From: Sphingobacterium sp. UBA4616
GTDB taxonomy: Bacteria; Bacteroidota; Bacteroidia; Sphingobacteriales; Sphingobacteriaceae
Assembly: GCA_002386525.1 (NCBI GenBank)
Contig: DGIS01000025.1
Coordinates: forward strand, 296,166-360,011
Direction of reading: 5' to 3'
DNA length: 63,846 nucleotides
Below the pieces are notes generated by a model that ran no database searches, was not told where the DNA came from, and saw only the letters and a list, made by a program, of their open reading frames with translations. A program made the translations under genes and the position numbers. Below are positions 25,455-34,153 of this stretch, piece by piece. How positions within the stretch are numbered: position 1 is the stretch's first letter; each line of letters begins with the position of its first letter.

Positions 25455-26289
25455 CTTTATCAATTTTATTAAGGTTCGTAATTTTTTCTTTGCATTGTAA
25501 AACAGCATTAAATAGCAATTCTAAATCCAGCTTTGAATCTTCCATTGCTGTGTTTGGAAGAATGACATTGAAACCACCTACTCCCTCTTCGTGGTAAATC
25601 GCATCCAAAGGCAACTCTCTTACTCTTTTAAAGCATAGATGATCAGTAATAACATGCACCGGCGCGTTTAACGCAACCTTATGATCGTCAAGCAAAATAA
25701 CGGCATCAATAAGATTATCGAGATCTCGCACTTGGTGTGTCGAAATGATTACACATCGCTCGTCCGTTATTGCTGACGCCATGATCTTACGGAACTGAGC
25801 TTTTGAAGGAATATCCAGACCATTCGTTGGCTCATCCATAACGATCAATTTTGTATTGGATGCTAAACCGAAAGAAATAATGTATTTCTTTTTCTGACCA
25901 TAACTCATGTTTGCCAATTTTTGCTTAATAGGGATATCGAACTCATGGACGAGCTGATCAAAATACTTCTGATCGAAGTTGGGATAAAATCCCGCATTTG
26001 CCTTTAGAAACTGTTCAGATTTTACTGCTGGGAGATAAAATTCTTCTGGAATAAAACTAATCTCCCTTAACAATGAAGGCTCCCTTCGAGTTGGATTATG
26101 TCCAAGTACATCAACCTGCCCCGAAACAGGGTATACTAAGCCGGCGATATTCTTAAGCAAAGTCGATTTGCCAGCACCATTCTTCCCCAACAAGCCATAG
26201 ATATGCCCCTGCTTCAATTCAAGATCCATATGCAGAAATAAGGGCCTTGATTTACTATAGCTAAAATTTAGATTTTGGATAGTAACCAT
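25438..26289 (-). CDS. ABC transporter ATP-binding protein
   Basis: The 283-residue protein has a complete ATPase core: Walker A GKNGAGKST near residue 35, a Q-loop region ISFIPEEFYLP, a divergent signature MSYGQKKK (Q where G is usual is common in YtrB-like proteins), Walker B LIVMDEPTNGLD and the H-loop ISTHQ. A C-terminal extension of about 75 residues may be regulatory. It is first in the operon ATPase-permease-GntR-DUF2807-like. Confidence 0.93.
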   Translation of the reverse strand: MVTIQNLNFSYSKSRPLFLHMDLELKQGHIYGLLGKNGAGKSTLLKNIAGLVYPVSGQVDVLGHNPTRREPSLLREISFIPEEFYLPAVKSEQFLKANAGFYPNFDQKYFDQLVHEFDIPIKQKLANMSYGQKKKYIISFGLASNTKLIVMDEPTNGLDIPSKAQFRKIMASAITDERCVIISTHQVRDLDNLIDAVILLDDHKVALNAPVHVITDHLCFKRVRELPLDAIYHEEGVGGFNVILPNTAMEDSKLDLELLFNAVLQCKEKITNLNKIDKDVKHF

Positions 26290-26970
26290 ACTACTGTATT
26301 ATTTAATTAATACACTAATATAGAAAACAATTATTTACAATTCCAAAAATAATTTCAAAAGAATAGCGCTAGAACATTACTTCGACTCGCCCAGCTGCGA
26401 AAGAAAGCATGTAAACTTTACAACAGATTAACTTAAATATTAAATTCATATAAAACACAAAATACCATGAAAAATATACAGTTAATAAATAAAATTACGA
26501 AATTCATAATGACCAAAAGCGATATTATTCTACATTCAATACCTGCTCCGTTCATTGCTTAAATCACACCTCAGGTACAAACGCGCACAACTACATTTAA
26601 ATCAAAACAGCCCATCAATTCTACATTGACTGATAAATAAAGTGGCAGAATGGCTAAAAGCAACTGAAAATAGCACCTGCGGTATATACATACTAAGCAA
26701 GATGGGCTCTTTATTACATCCTCGGCACGGTCATTCCTCCGAGTTATTCCTAATTGCCCACCTGTCAACAAACAATTAAATACGCTCGCGAGCAGTATTA
26801 ACCGACAGTTAAACAAAATTTTAAAATACCTGTTAATCAACATAATATAAAAAACACCTCAACAATAAATACATATAAAATTTAACAAAAACAGCTTCGC
26901 AACTCGCAAAAGAACCGCTATTTTGTATGTTTTTTATCGCTTAAAATTGCTTTAGATCTATTTTATTCTC
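26290..26970. other. Gene-poor intergenic region
   Basis: About 690 bases, very AT-rich, between the ABC operon and a divergent small membrane protein. A 90-codon minus-strand frame (26571-26843) and a 32-codon plus-strand frame (26467-26565) exist but show no protein-like pattern. No tRNA, hairpin-terminated RNA or transposon remnant was recognised. Confidence 0.5.
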
Positions 26971-26978
26971 CATCTTTG
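26947..26978 (+). promoter_or_regulatory. Promoter (TTG-N21-CATCTTTG) for the gene at 26984
   Basis: TTG at 26947-26949 and CATCTTTG (one mismatch to TAnnTTTG) at 26971-26978. The box ends 5 bases before the ATG, implying a leaderless transcript. Confidence 0.45.
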
Positions 26979-26983
26979 TTTGT

Positions 26984-27460
26984 ATGATGAATCACACATA
27001 TCCTTTTATTTTAGCGTTCCATTCTTTATGGCGATGGGAAGTATTGATTATACTGGTATGTAGTCTTTCAATCTTTTTTTATAAAAGAAAGCGGAAGCTA
27101 CCATTTTCATCTACCGATAAATTTCTATTGAAAGCAACGGCTATTTCTTTCTACATTCAGCTATTTTTAGGATTTATCCTCTATGTATCAAGCCCAATAA
27201 CACAGTATTTTCTGCAACATTTCGGTGAATCCATTCACCTCAGGCAAATCCGCTTCTTTGGCATGGAACACAGCAGCATGATGATTATTGCTGCAATTTG
27301 TTTGACCGCAGGTATGCTTAAAAGCAAAAACGCCGATACAGACGATCGACGTTTTAAAATATTATTAATCTGGTTTGGTATCGCCGTAATGATTGTTCTT
27401 AGCTCTATCCCTTGGGAATTCTCCCCTTTGACCAGCAGGCCCAGCTTTAGATCATTTTAG
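26984..27460 (+). CDS. Four-helix membrane protein, cytochrome-b-like annotation in relatives
   Basis: The 158-residue protein has four hydrophobic helices with His residues near helix ends (AFHSLWRW in the first and FFGMEHSSMM in the third), as in small haem-binding or quinone-interacting membrane proteins. Related Bacteroidota proteins are often annotated 'cytochrome B', but no firm haem motif is proven here. The start is ATG 26984 or the adjacent ATG 26987. It is convergent with the crotonase gene. Confidence 0.6.
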   Translation: MMNHTYPFILAFHSLWRWEVLIILVCSLSIFFYKRKRKLPFSSTDKFLLKATAISFYIQLFLGFILYVSSPITQYFLQHFGESIHLRQIRFFGMEHSSMMIIAAICLTAGMLKSKNADTDDRRFKILLIWFGIAVMIVLSSIPWEFSPLTSRPSFRSF

Positions 27461-27481
27461 TTAATTAAAAGGAATAAGTGA

Positions 27482-28258
27482 TCAGCTATTTTTCCAATTG
27501 GCTTTTCGTTTATTATGCATTGCGTCCATTCCCTCTTTGAAATCACTGGTTTTCCGCAACGCTGCTAAGCTCTGTAAGAGAAAGGTATACTTATCATTAA
27601 AATCTTGCTCTTTTAATTGTCTAAGCGCAGCAAAACCTCTTGAAATAGCCAAGGGAGCATTCTCCAGAATTGTTGTTTTCAATTCCACCAACCCTGTCTC
27701 TTCTTTATCGAGAATTTCATACAAGATTCCCTTTTTTAAAGCCTCTTGAGCAGAAAAAGAACTTCCTCTGATACAAAGGTCCATTGCCTTTCTCTCCGGC
27801 ATAAATTCTATTAGCAAAGCCAGTACCTGAAATGGGAAAAGTCCAATTTTCACTTCTGGCAAAGAAAAACGCACATTTGGGAGAGCAAACAAATACGTAC
27901 AGGATAATGCAATTAAAAAACCACCTGCAATAACATCACCTCTCACCACACAAATTGATGGTTTGTCTAGACAGGAAAATATTTCCGCCAATGATTTTTC
28001 AACCTTGGGAATTGCCGAATTTCCGGTATCCGAGGTTGGATCCGCAAAAGCTTTTAGATCCATACCAGCACAAAAGACATGCCCCTCAGCTTCTATCTGC
28101 ACTAAATAAATATTTGGATCATTATTCGCAAGATTCAATGCATACGCAATTTCGCTCACCATAGTCGGACTAAAAGCATTTCTCTTTTCCGATCGCGCTA
28201 GCGTCAGGTTGAACACATGCCCTTCAATGTGCACTTTTATAAAATTCAGTCTTTCCAT
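27482..28258 (-). CDS. Enoyl-CoA hydratase/isomerase-family protein lacking one catalytic Glu
   Basis: The 258-residue crotonase-fold protein sits in a leucine-degradation cluster, where the methylglutaconyl-CoA hydratase would be expected. The oxyanion segment FCAGMDLKAF is present and the second catalytic Glu is kept in LPEVKIG. The first Glu is replaced: where active hydratases read GGGCELAMMCD this protein reads AGGFLIALSCT, with Leu at the Glu position. It may therefore be an isomerase, hydrolase or altered hydratase. It follows the HMG-CoA lyase gene by 9 bp. Confidence 0.85.
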   Translation of the reverse strand: MERLNFIKVHIEGHVFNLTLARSEKRNAFSPTMVSEIAYALNLANNDPNIYLVQIEAEGHVFCAGMDLKAFADPTSDTGNSAIPKVEKSLAEIFSCLDKPSICVVRGDVIAGGFLIALSCTYLFALPNVRFSLPEVKIGLFPFQVLALLIEFMPERKAMDLCIRGSSFSAQEALKKGILYEILDKEETGLVELKTTILENAPLAISRGFAALRQLKEQDFNDKYTFLLQSLAALRKTSDFKEGMDAMHNKRKANWKNS

Positions 28259-28267
28259 TAAAAAATA

Positions 28268-29107
28268 TTACAAAATCAACTGCCTAAAACTATGCTCCAA
28301 TGTATCTATTTCAGCATCTGTTCCTCGTCTAAAATAGTGTAATAAAAGTTCGGAAGGTATATTACCAACTAAATCATTTTTCGCAAATGGACAGCCGCCA
28401 TAGCCAAGTAATGCACCTTCAAATTTACGACAGCCCGCAATATAGGCAGCTTCAATCTTTGCGAGACTTTCTGCTCTACTTGCATGAAAATGCGCACCAA
28501 TCTCGAATGTTGGAAAACGGGCATTAACAGCGTTGAATAATTCGGCAATTTGATTCGCATCGGCTTCTGATGTGGTGTCTGCCAAAGCAAACTCCCGAAT
28601 GCCAAGATCGATTAACTTTTCAATCCACTCTTTCACTAACACCGGTGACCAAGGATCGTTGTAAGGGTTCCCAAAGGCCATGCTAATATAGACAACCAGC
28701 GATTTATGGTACGCCGCAGCCAAAGCTGTCATTTCTTTTACCTGTTGGTAAGATGCAGCTAAGTCCATATTCGTATTTCGCAATTGGAATGTTTCTGAAA
28801 TTGAAAATGGGTACCCTAAATAGTCGATTTTTTCCTCTTGAACCGCTTCTATCACCCCTCGTAGATTAGCAACAATGGCTAAAAGCTTTACCCTCTCACT
28901 CTTCCGGATTCCTTTTAGCACCGCTTTTGTATCGGCTAACTGTGGAATAGCCTTCGGAGAGACAAAAGATCCAAAATCAATAATATCGAACAGTCCACTA
29001 TCGATTAACGTATTAATATGTTTAATTTTTTTATCTGTATCGATAAAGCTGTGAAGCCCTTGAATAGCATCCCTTGGGCAATCAACCAATACAACTTGAC
29101 CCCTCAT
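28268..29107 (-). CDS. Hydroxymethylglutaryl-CoA lyase
   Basis: This enzyme cleaves HMG-CoA to acetyl-CoA and acetoacetate, ending leucine degradation. The 279-residue TIM-barrel protein retains the key residues: PRD near the N-terminus (catalytic Arg and metal Asp), FGSFVSPKAIPQLAD, the HFH metal pair in IGAHFHASRAES, and the active-site Cys in LLGYGGCPFA with the following Asn. It starts 4 bp after the acyl-CoA dehydrogenase stop and is followed by the crotonase gene, forming one operon. The acetoacetate would feed the acetoacetyl-CoA ligase encoded nearby. Confidence 0.92.
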   Translation of the reverse strand: MRGQVVLVDCPRDAIQGLHSFIDTDKKIKHINTLIDSGLFDIIDFGSFVSPKAIPQLADTKAVLKGIRKSERVKLLAIVANLRGVIEAVQEEKIDYLGYPFSISETFQLRNTNMDLAASYQQVKEMTALAAAYHKSLVVYISMAFGNPYNDPWSPVLVKEWIEKLIDLGIREFALADTTSEADANQIAELFNAVNARFPTFEIGAHFHASRAESLAKIEAAYIAGCRKFEGALLGYGGCPFAKNDLVGNIPSELLLHYFRRGTDAEIDTLEHSFRQLIL

Positions 29108-29111
29108 AACA

Positions 29112-30266
29112 CTATAAAATATTTTTCTGGATCTCTCTGGCGATCACCATTTTTTGAATACTTGAAGTCCCCTCCCCTATTGTGCATAGCTTAGCATCTC
29201 TAAAAAACTTCTCCGCGGGATAGTCCTTAGTAAACCCATATCCGCCAAAAATCTGAACGGATTCGTTGGCAACGTTGACAGCAGCCTCTGAAGCATAAAG
29301 CTTAGCCATCGCTCCTATTTTAGAAACACGTTGCCCATGATCCTTCAAATAGCCGGCTTGTCTTGTTAACAATTCGCTAGCTTCAACTTGGGTAGCCATA
29401 TCTGCAAGTGAAAATGAAACTGCTTGAAAGTCGTAAATCTTTTTTCCAAACTGCTCTCGCTCGTGTGCATATTTTAGCGCACACTCATAAGCTCCTCGGG
29501 CAATACCTAACGAAAGTGCCGCAATAGAAATACGCCCCCCATCCAATAACTTCAAGGCCTGTACAAAACCTTGTCCTTCTTCTCCAATAAGTTGATCGCG
29601 ATGTATCCGACAGTTATCAAAAAACAGACAAGCTGTTTCCGAAGCTCGCATCCCCAATTTATTCTCCTTCTTGCCAGCGGTAAATCCGGGAACTCCTTTC
29701 TCAACAATGAAGGCTGACATTCCTTTTTTATCACCTTTGGTCCCCGTTCGCGCGATAACTACCGCTACGCTCGAACTGATAGCATGGGTTATAAAATTCT
29801 TGGAACCATTTAAAATATAATAATCACCATCCCTTTCAGCAAACGTCGTCATTCCGCCTGCATCCGAACCTGACCCTGTTTCGGTGAGCCCCCAAGCGCC
29901 TATCCATTCGGCTGTCGCTAGTTTCGGAAGATAATGCTTCTTTTGCCTTTCACTGGCAAAGCTCAAGATATGATTTGTACATAAGGAATTATGCGCCGCT
30001 ACAGAAAGTCCTATAGAACCACATACTTTAGAAATCTCATCCAAAACGGTAATATATTCCTGGTATCCGAGCCCAGACCCACCATATTCTTCGGGAACAA
30101 TCACGCCCATGAAGCCGTGTTCGCCTAACTTTTTAAAAACTTCTATTGGAAAAATTTGGGCTTCGTCCCATTCCATCACATAAGGTTTGATATGATACTG
30201 TGCAAAATCTCGCGCACTTGCTCTGATCATATCCATTTGTTGTTTATTTTCAATAAACATAAGCAT
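29112..30266 (-). CDS. Acyl-CoA dehydrogenase (short/branched-chain type)
   Basis: The 384-residue flavoprotein contains GAWGLTETGSGSDAGGM (FAD/substrate signature), YILNGSKNFITHA, the arginine-region EREQFGKKIYDFQ and QIFGGYGFTKDYP. The catalytic Glu is in CTIGEGTSSIQ near the C-terminus, the position used by short and short/branched-chain dehydrogenases. Isovaleryl-CoA dehydrogenases usually lack it there and use another Glu. By context the substrate is probably isovaleryl-CoA or 2-methylbutyryl-CoA. It is first in a minus-strand operon with HMG-CoA lyase and the crotonase. Confidence 0.92.
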   Translation of the reverse strand: MLMFIENKQQMDMIRASARDFAQYHIKPYVMEWDEAQIFPIEVFKKLGEHGFMGVIVPEEYGGSGLGYQEYITVLDEISKVCGSIGLSVAAHNSLCTNHILSFASERQKKHYLPKLATAEWIGAWGLTETGSGSDAGGMTTFAERDGDYYILNGSKNFITHAISSSVAVVIARTGTKGDKKGMSAFIVEKGVPGFTAGKKENKLGMRASETACLFFDNCRIHRDQLIGEEGQGFVQALKLLDGGRISIAALSLGIARGAYECALKYAHEREQFGKKIYDFQAVSFSLADMATQVEASELLTRQAGYLKDHGQRVSKIGAMAKLYASEAAVNVANESVQIFGGYGFTKDYPAEKFFRDAKLCTIGEGTSSIQKMVIAREIQKNIL

Positions 30267-30297
30267 GAATATTAAATTTACAATCGGTAATTCTATT

Positions 30298-30305
30298 CAA
30301 ATATA
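30298..30305 (-). promoter_or_regulatory. Possible -7 box for the acyl-CoA dehydrogenase operon
   Basis: TATATTTG on the minus strand matches TAnnTTTG about 32 bases before the start codon. A TTG lies 24 bases further upstream, a less usual spacing. Confidence 0.4.
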
Positions 30306-30413
30306 TCAAAATATTTAGGAATAAAATTGCAAATATTTTAAAATTTTATTTTAAATTTATCTAAAAATAAGAAATCCTTAATTCAACAGCTTTTTAAACC
30401 AAGATTATAAATT

Positions 30414-32021
30414 ATGAAGGAGCTACTTGCATTACTTCGCAAAAAAAGAGAAAATCTAAAATTCGGTGGTGGTATAGATAAAGTCAAAAAACTTAAAGAA
30501 AAAGGGAAAATGTCGGCTTGGGAAAGAATAGAATATCTACTCGACCCAGATCGGGAATATATCGAAATAGGAATGTTTGCCGGCGAAGGGATGTATAAAG
30601 AATATGGTGGCTGCACAAACGCAGGCTGTGCAGCTGTACTGGGCTACGTAAAATCGAAACTATGCGTTATTGTCTCTAACGACGCAACGGTAAAGGCTGG
30701 AGCCTGGTTCCCTATTTCTGCTAAAAAAAATCTACGCGCGCAAGAAATTGCTATGGAAAACAATCTGCCGATTATTTATTTGGTAGATTCTGCCGGTGTT
30801 TTTCTACCCATGCAAGATGAAATATTTCCCGATAAAGAACATTTTGGACGCATATTCCGTAATAATGCACGCATGTCTTCGATGGGTATCCCTCAAATTG
30901 CAGCAATCATGGGAAGCTGTGTCGCTGGTGGAGCTTATCTTCCAATTATGTCTGACTACGCCTTTATCGTGGAGGGGACTGGGTCTGTATTTTTAGCAGG
31001 TCCTTATCTAGTTAAATCCGCGATCGGTGAAACCGTAGATGCCGAAACACTAGGTGGAGCTTCTACACATTCGGAGATATCTGGTGTAACAGATAATAAA
31101 TTCCCCGACGACCAGAGTTGCTTGGAAGCAATAAAAAATGTTATTGATAAAATCGGAGGACATGCCCAAGCTAATTTCAATAGAACGATAAGCCAGCCCC
31201 CAAAAACAGATCCGGGTAAAATAGCGGATATTCTCCCCGAAGACAGAACCAAACCGTATCGTATGCAAGATATCTTACATGCAATCGTCGACGCAGAAAC
31301 ATTAGAGGAATACAAACCAGATTATGGGAAAACAATTGTATGCGCCCTTGCACGTGTAGATGGTTGGGCTGTTGGAATCGTTGCCAATCAACGTGAAATT
31401 ATCAAAGCCAAAAAACCAGGTAACGCTATGGAAATGCAAATGGGAGGAGTTATTTACAGTGACTCTGCAGACAAAGCTGCACGTTTCATTATGAATTGCA
31501 ACCAGCAACGCATTCCACTTGTATTTTTCCAGGATGTCACTGGGTTTATGGTAGGAAGCCGCTCCGAACAAGGCGGAATCATCAAAGACGGAGCAAAAAT
31601 GGTAAATGCAATGGCTAATTCTGTAGTTCCGAAGTTTACTTTTATTGTCGGGAATAGTTATGGTGCCGGAAACTATGCTATGTGCGGCAAAGCGTATGAC
31701 CCACGATTAATCTACGCATGGCCTACTGCCCAAATGGCTGTTATGAGTGGTGCTGCTGCTGGCAAAACTCTCTTCCAAATACAAGAATCAGCTTTAAAAT
31801 CCAAAGGTCAGGAAATAACCGAAGAAGAGAAAAATAGTCTTCTCAAATCAATTGAAAATCGCTATAACGAACAACTCAGCCCCTATTATGCCGCAGCGAG
31901 ATTATGGGTTGATGGAATAATATCACCCGAAGAAACTAGAAAAGTCATTAGCATGGGTATAGAAGCGGCCAACGAAAAGCCTATCCTAGAGCGATATAAT
32001 GTAGGCGTTATACAGGTTTAA
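30414..32021 (+). CDS. Methylcrotonyl-CoA carboxylase beta (carboxyltransferase) subunit
   Basis: The 535-residue biotin-dependent carboxyltransferase subunit is of MCC/GCC type: KEYGGCTNAGCAAVLGYV, LVDSAGVFLPMQDEIFPD, IMGSCVAGGAYLPIMSDY, GTGSVFLAGPYLVKSAIGE, FFQDVTGFMVG and GNSYGAGNYAMCGKAYDPR. It moves CO2 from biotin to 3-methylcrotonyl-CoA, making 3-methylglutaconyl-CoA in leucine breakdown. The alpha subunit (biotin carboxylase plus biotin domain) that normally lies beside it is absent from this window. It is divergent from the acyl-CoA dehydrogenase operon. Confidence 0.92.
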   Translation: MKELLALLRKKRENLKFGGGIDKVKKLKEKGKMSAWERIEYLLDPDREYIEIGMFAGEGMYKEYGGCTNAGCAAVLGYVKSKLCVIVSNDATVKAGAWFPISAKKNLRAQEIAMENNLPIIYLVDSAGVFLPMQDEIFPDKEHFGRIFRNNARMSSMGIPQIAAIMGSCVAGGAYLPIMSDYAFIVEGTGSVFLAGPYLVKSAIGETVDAETLGGASTHSEISGVTDNKFPDDQSCLEAIKNVIDKIGGHAQANFNRTISQPPKTDPGKIADILPEDRTKPYRMQDILHAIVDAETLEEYKPDYGKTIVCALARVDGWAVGIVANQREIIKAKKPGNAMEMQMGGVIYSDSADKAARFIMNCNQQRIPLVFFQDVTGFMVGSRSEQGGIIKDGAKMVNAMANSVVPKFTFIVGNSYGAGNYAMCGKAYDPRLIYAWPTAQMAVMSGAAAGKTLFQIQESALKSKGQEITEEEKNSLLKSIENRYNEQLSPYYAAARLWVDGIISPEETRKVISMGIEAANEKPILERYNVGVIQV

Positions 32022-32036
32022 TGGTAACAATCGTAA

Positions 32037-32077
32037 ATTCCCCTCACCCAGAAGAGCCGAGGAAATGTGAGGGGAAT
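32037..32077. repeat. Inverted repeat between convergent MCC-beta and acetoacetyl-CoA ligase genes
   Basis: A perfect 11-bp inverted repeat (ATTCCCCTCAC at 32037-32047, GTGAGGGGAAT at 32067-32077) with a 19-base loop. It has no T tract on either strand, so it is a weak terminator candidate or an RNA-stability hairpin. Confidence 0.6.
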
Positions 32078-32103
32078 CTATAATAAATGATAATACGGTA
32101 CAT

Positions 32104-34032
32104 TTAATGTTGTTTCCAAATTTTGCTAAGTTCTTCAAAATCGGACAAGCACTCTGGATTTCGCATAATATCTACTGAAACCGCTTTCTCTATAGCCATC
32201 CCTGAAAAAATCTTCTTGACCGGTAACTCCAGCTTCTTTCCGCTTAACGTGTAGGGGATAGCTGCTACCTGAAAAATATAGTCAGGTACGTGACGTGGAC
32301 TATACTGCTGCCTAAGTGCTCGCTTAATATCTCCTTTTAATGCATCGCTCAATAGACTATCGTTCAATTGTACAAAAAGTAACATGTCAGAAGATCCATT
32401 TTCGTGATCTACACAAACAACCAGACTATCCAAGACTCCTTCGGTTTTATTTAACACATTATAGATTTCTGCTGTACCAATACGTACGCCACCTCGGTTC
32501 AACGTGGCATCTGAACGCCCATACATAATGACTCCATCGTGTGATGTAATCTGAATCCAATCACCGTGATTCCACACCCCTGGGTATTTATCAAAGTAAC
32601 TATTAAAGTATTTTTTATTAGCTGGATCATTCCAAAAATAAATAGGCATGCATGGAATAGGTGCTAAGATAACAAGTTCTCCTACCTCTTTATAAACATT
32701 ATGACCATCGACATCAAAGGCTTCAATCTTAGCTCCTAATGTGCGGCATTGAATTTCTCCGGCATACACATCGCGCAATGCACAGCCAGAGAGAAAGGCA
32801 CTGCAAACATCCGTTCCACCACTCAACGAAATAATTTGACTCTTCGGAAACTGTTCATTTAGCCACTCAAAAACGTCAGGTGGAAGCGGTGAACCAGTTG
32901 ATCCTATTGTTTTGGGCTGATAAGACAGCGACCTTAAATCTTGATCCTGACACGATATGAGATAAGCTGCGCCAACACCAAAGTGATCCACCTTATTTTC
33001 CTGCGCAAATTTCCATAAACTAAGTTTATCAGGATAATTTGTTGCTCCGTCATATATACACAATGTATTTCCCATTAAGAGGGCCGAAAGTGCGTAATTC
33101 CACATCATCCATCCGGTAGTTGAATACCACATAAAACGTTCGCCATCTTGTACATTTTGATGCAACCCGACTGCTTTCATATGCTCTAGTAGCATGCCTC
33201 CAACTCCGTGTGTAATGGCTTTAGGTTTTCCTGTCGTTCCGGAAGAATACAAAATCCATATTGGAGAATCAAAGGGCACTGCTGTGAACTGAAGCTTATG
33301 TTGGTTAACATCTTTTCCCATAATCCCTTCCCATATATTGTCATCAATAAAAACGAAGGCCAATAACGAAGGTAACTGTTCTGCGAGTTGTTTGATATTT
33401 TCAGACTTCTCAAAATGACGACCATTATAGGAATAACTACTGTTAGCGAACAGAACTTTGGGTTCAATCTGCTCAAAACGATCCTGAATACTTGCTTCCC
33501 CAAAGTCGGGAGAACAACAGGACCAAACAGCTCCGATGGAATTTGTAGCCAAAAATAATGCGACCGCTTCAATACCATTAATTAGCACACCTGCTACACG
33601 ATCTCCGCTTTGAACACCTATTTCTTTCAGATAGATCTGAAGCTTGAGCACGATACGTTCTAATTCAAGCCAAGAAACCTCTCTCCTAACTTGCTGTTCC
33701 GATTGAAAGATTAACGCCGGACGCTGCTCTGAAGCTTTGCGAAATACGTGTTCGGCATAGTTCAAGGTCGCTCCAGCAAACCACTTTGTACCAATAAAGC
33801 TTGTTGAATCTGCAGGCAGCTCGATAATATTTGTAAAATCTGAATGAAACGCCAAATTGAAATAGGTCGCTATACTCTTCCAAAAATTGGATAGATCTGT
33901 CGTTGACCACGCCCAAAGTTCCTGATAGGAACTGAAGCACAAACCATACTCCTTTTCAATATATTGTTTAAACTTATTGATCTCAGATTGAGATTTCTGC
34001 TCTTCTGTTGGGCTCCAGAGTAATTTCCCCAT
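32104..34032 (-). CDS. Acetoacetate-CoA ligase
   Basis: The enzyme activates acetoacetate to acetoacetyl-CoA with ATP, letting leucine-derived acetoacetate enter central metabolism. The ANL-family protein has about 642 residues from ATG 34032 (MGKLLWSPTEEQ, typical of the family); a longer reading to 34062 is unlikely. Motifs: WILYSSGTTGKPKAI (P-loop), STTGWMMWNYAL, IISLSGGTDVCSAFLSG, RSDATLNRGGVRIGTAEIY and a C-terminal SGKKLELPVKKI containing the acetylatable Lys. Convergent with the MCC beta gene. Confidence 0.93.
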   Translation of the reverse strand: MGKLLWSPTEEQKSQSEINKFKQYIEKEYGLCFSSYQELWAWSTTDLSNFWKSIATYFNLAFHSDFTNIIELPADSTSFIGTKWFAGATLNYAEHVFRKASEQRPALIFQSEQQVRREVSWLELERIVLKLQIYLKEIGVQSGDRVAGVLINGIEAVALFLATNSIGAVWSCCSPDFGEASIQDRFEQIEPKVLFANSSYSYNGRHFEKSENIKQLAEQLPSLLAFVFIDDNIWEGIMGKDVNQHKLQFTAVPFDSPIWILYSSGTTGKPKAITHGVGGMLLEHMKAVGLHQNVQDGERFMWYSTTGWMMWNYALSALLMGNTLCIYDGATNYPDKLSLWKFAQENKVDHFGVGAAYLISCQDQDLRSLSYQPKTIGSTGSPLPPDVFEWLNEQFPKSQIISLSGGTDVCSAFLSGCALRDVYAGEIQCRTLGAKIEAFDVDGHNVYKEVGELVILAPIPCMPIYFWNDPANKKYFNSYFDKYPGVWNHGDWIQITSHDGVIMYGRSDATLNRGGVRIGTAEIYNVLNKTEGVLDSLVVCVDHENGSSDMLLFVQLNDSLLSDALKGDIKRALRQQYSPRHVPDYIFQVAAIPYTLSGKKLELPVKKIFSGMAIEKAVSVDIMRNPECLSDFEELSKIWKQH

Positions 34033-34153
34033 AATAGTTAGATATAAAACGGTTATATCCAAACATAAATAAATTTACTTGTATGTGCAATTTTAATTAT
34101 TACCAGTAAACATAAAGAACAACCATATCGCTACTTTAAATACTAGGCTTAGT

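Noticed and set aside
26467..26565. A 32-codon plus-strand frame starting MKNIQLINKITKF
   Set aside because: Too short to judge, no promoter of the local type in front of it and no terminator behind it.
26571..26843. A 90-codon minus-strand frame in the intergenic gap before 26984
   Set aside because: No domain, signal peptide pattern or neighbour supports it, and its composition looks like random translation of AT-rich DNA.
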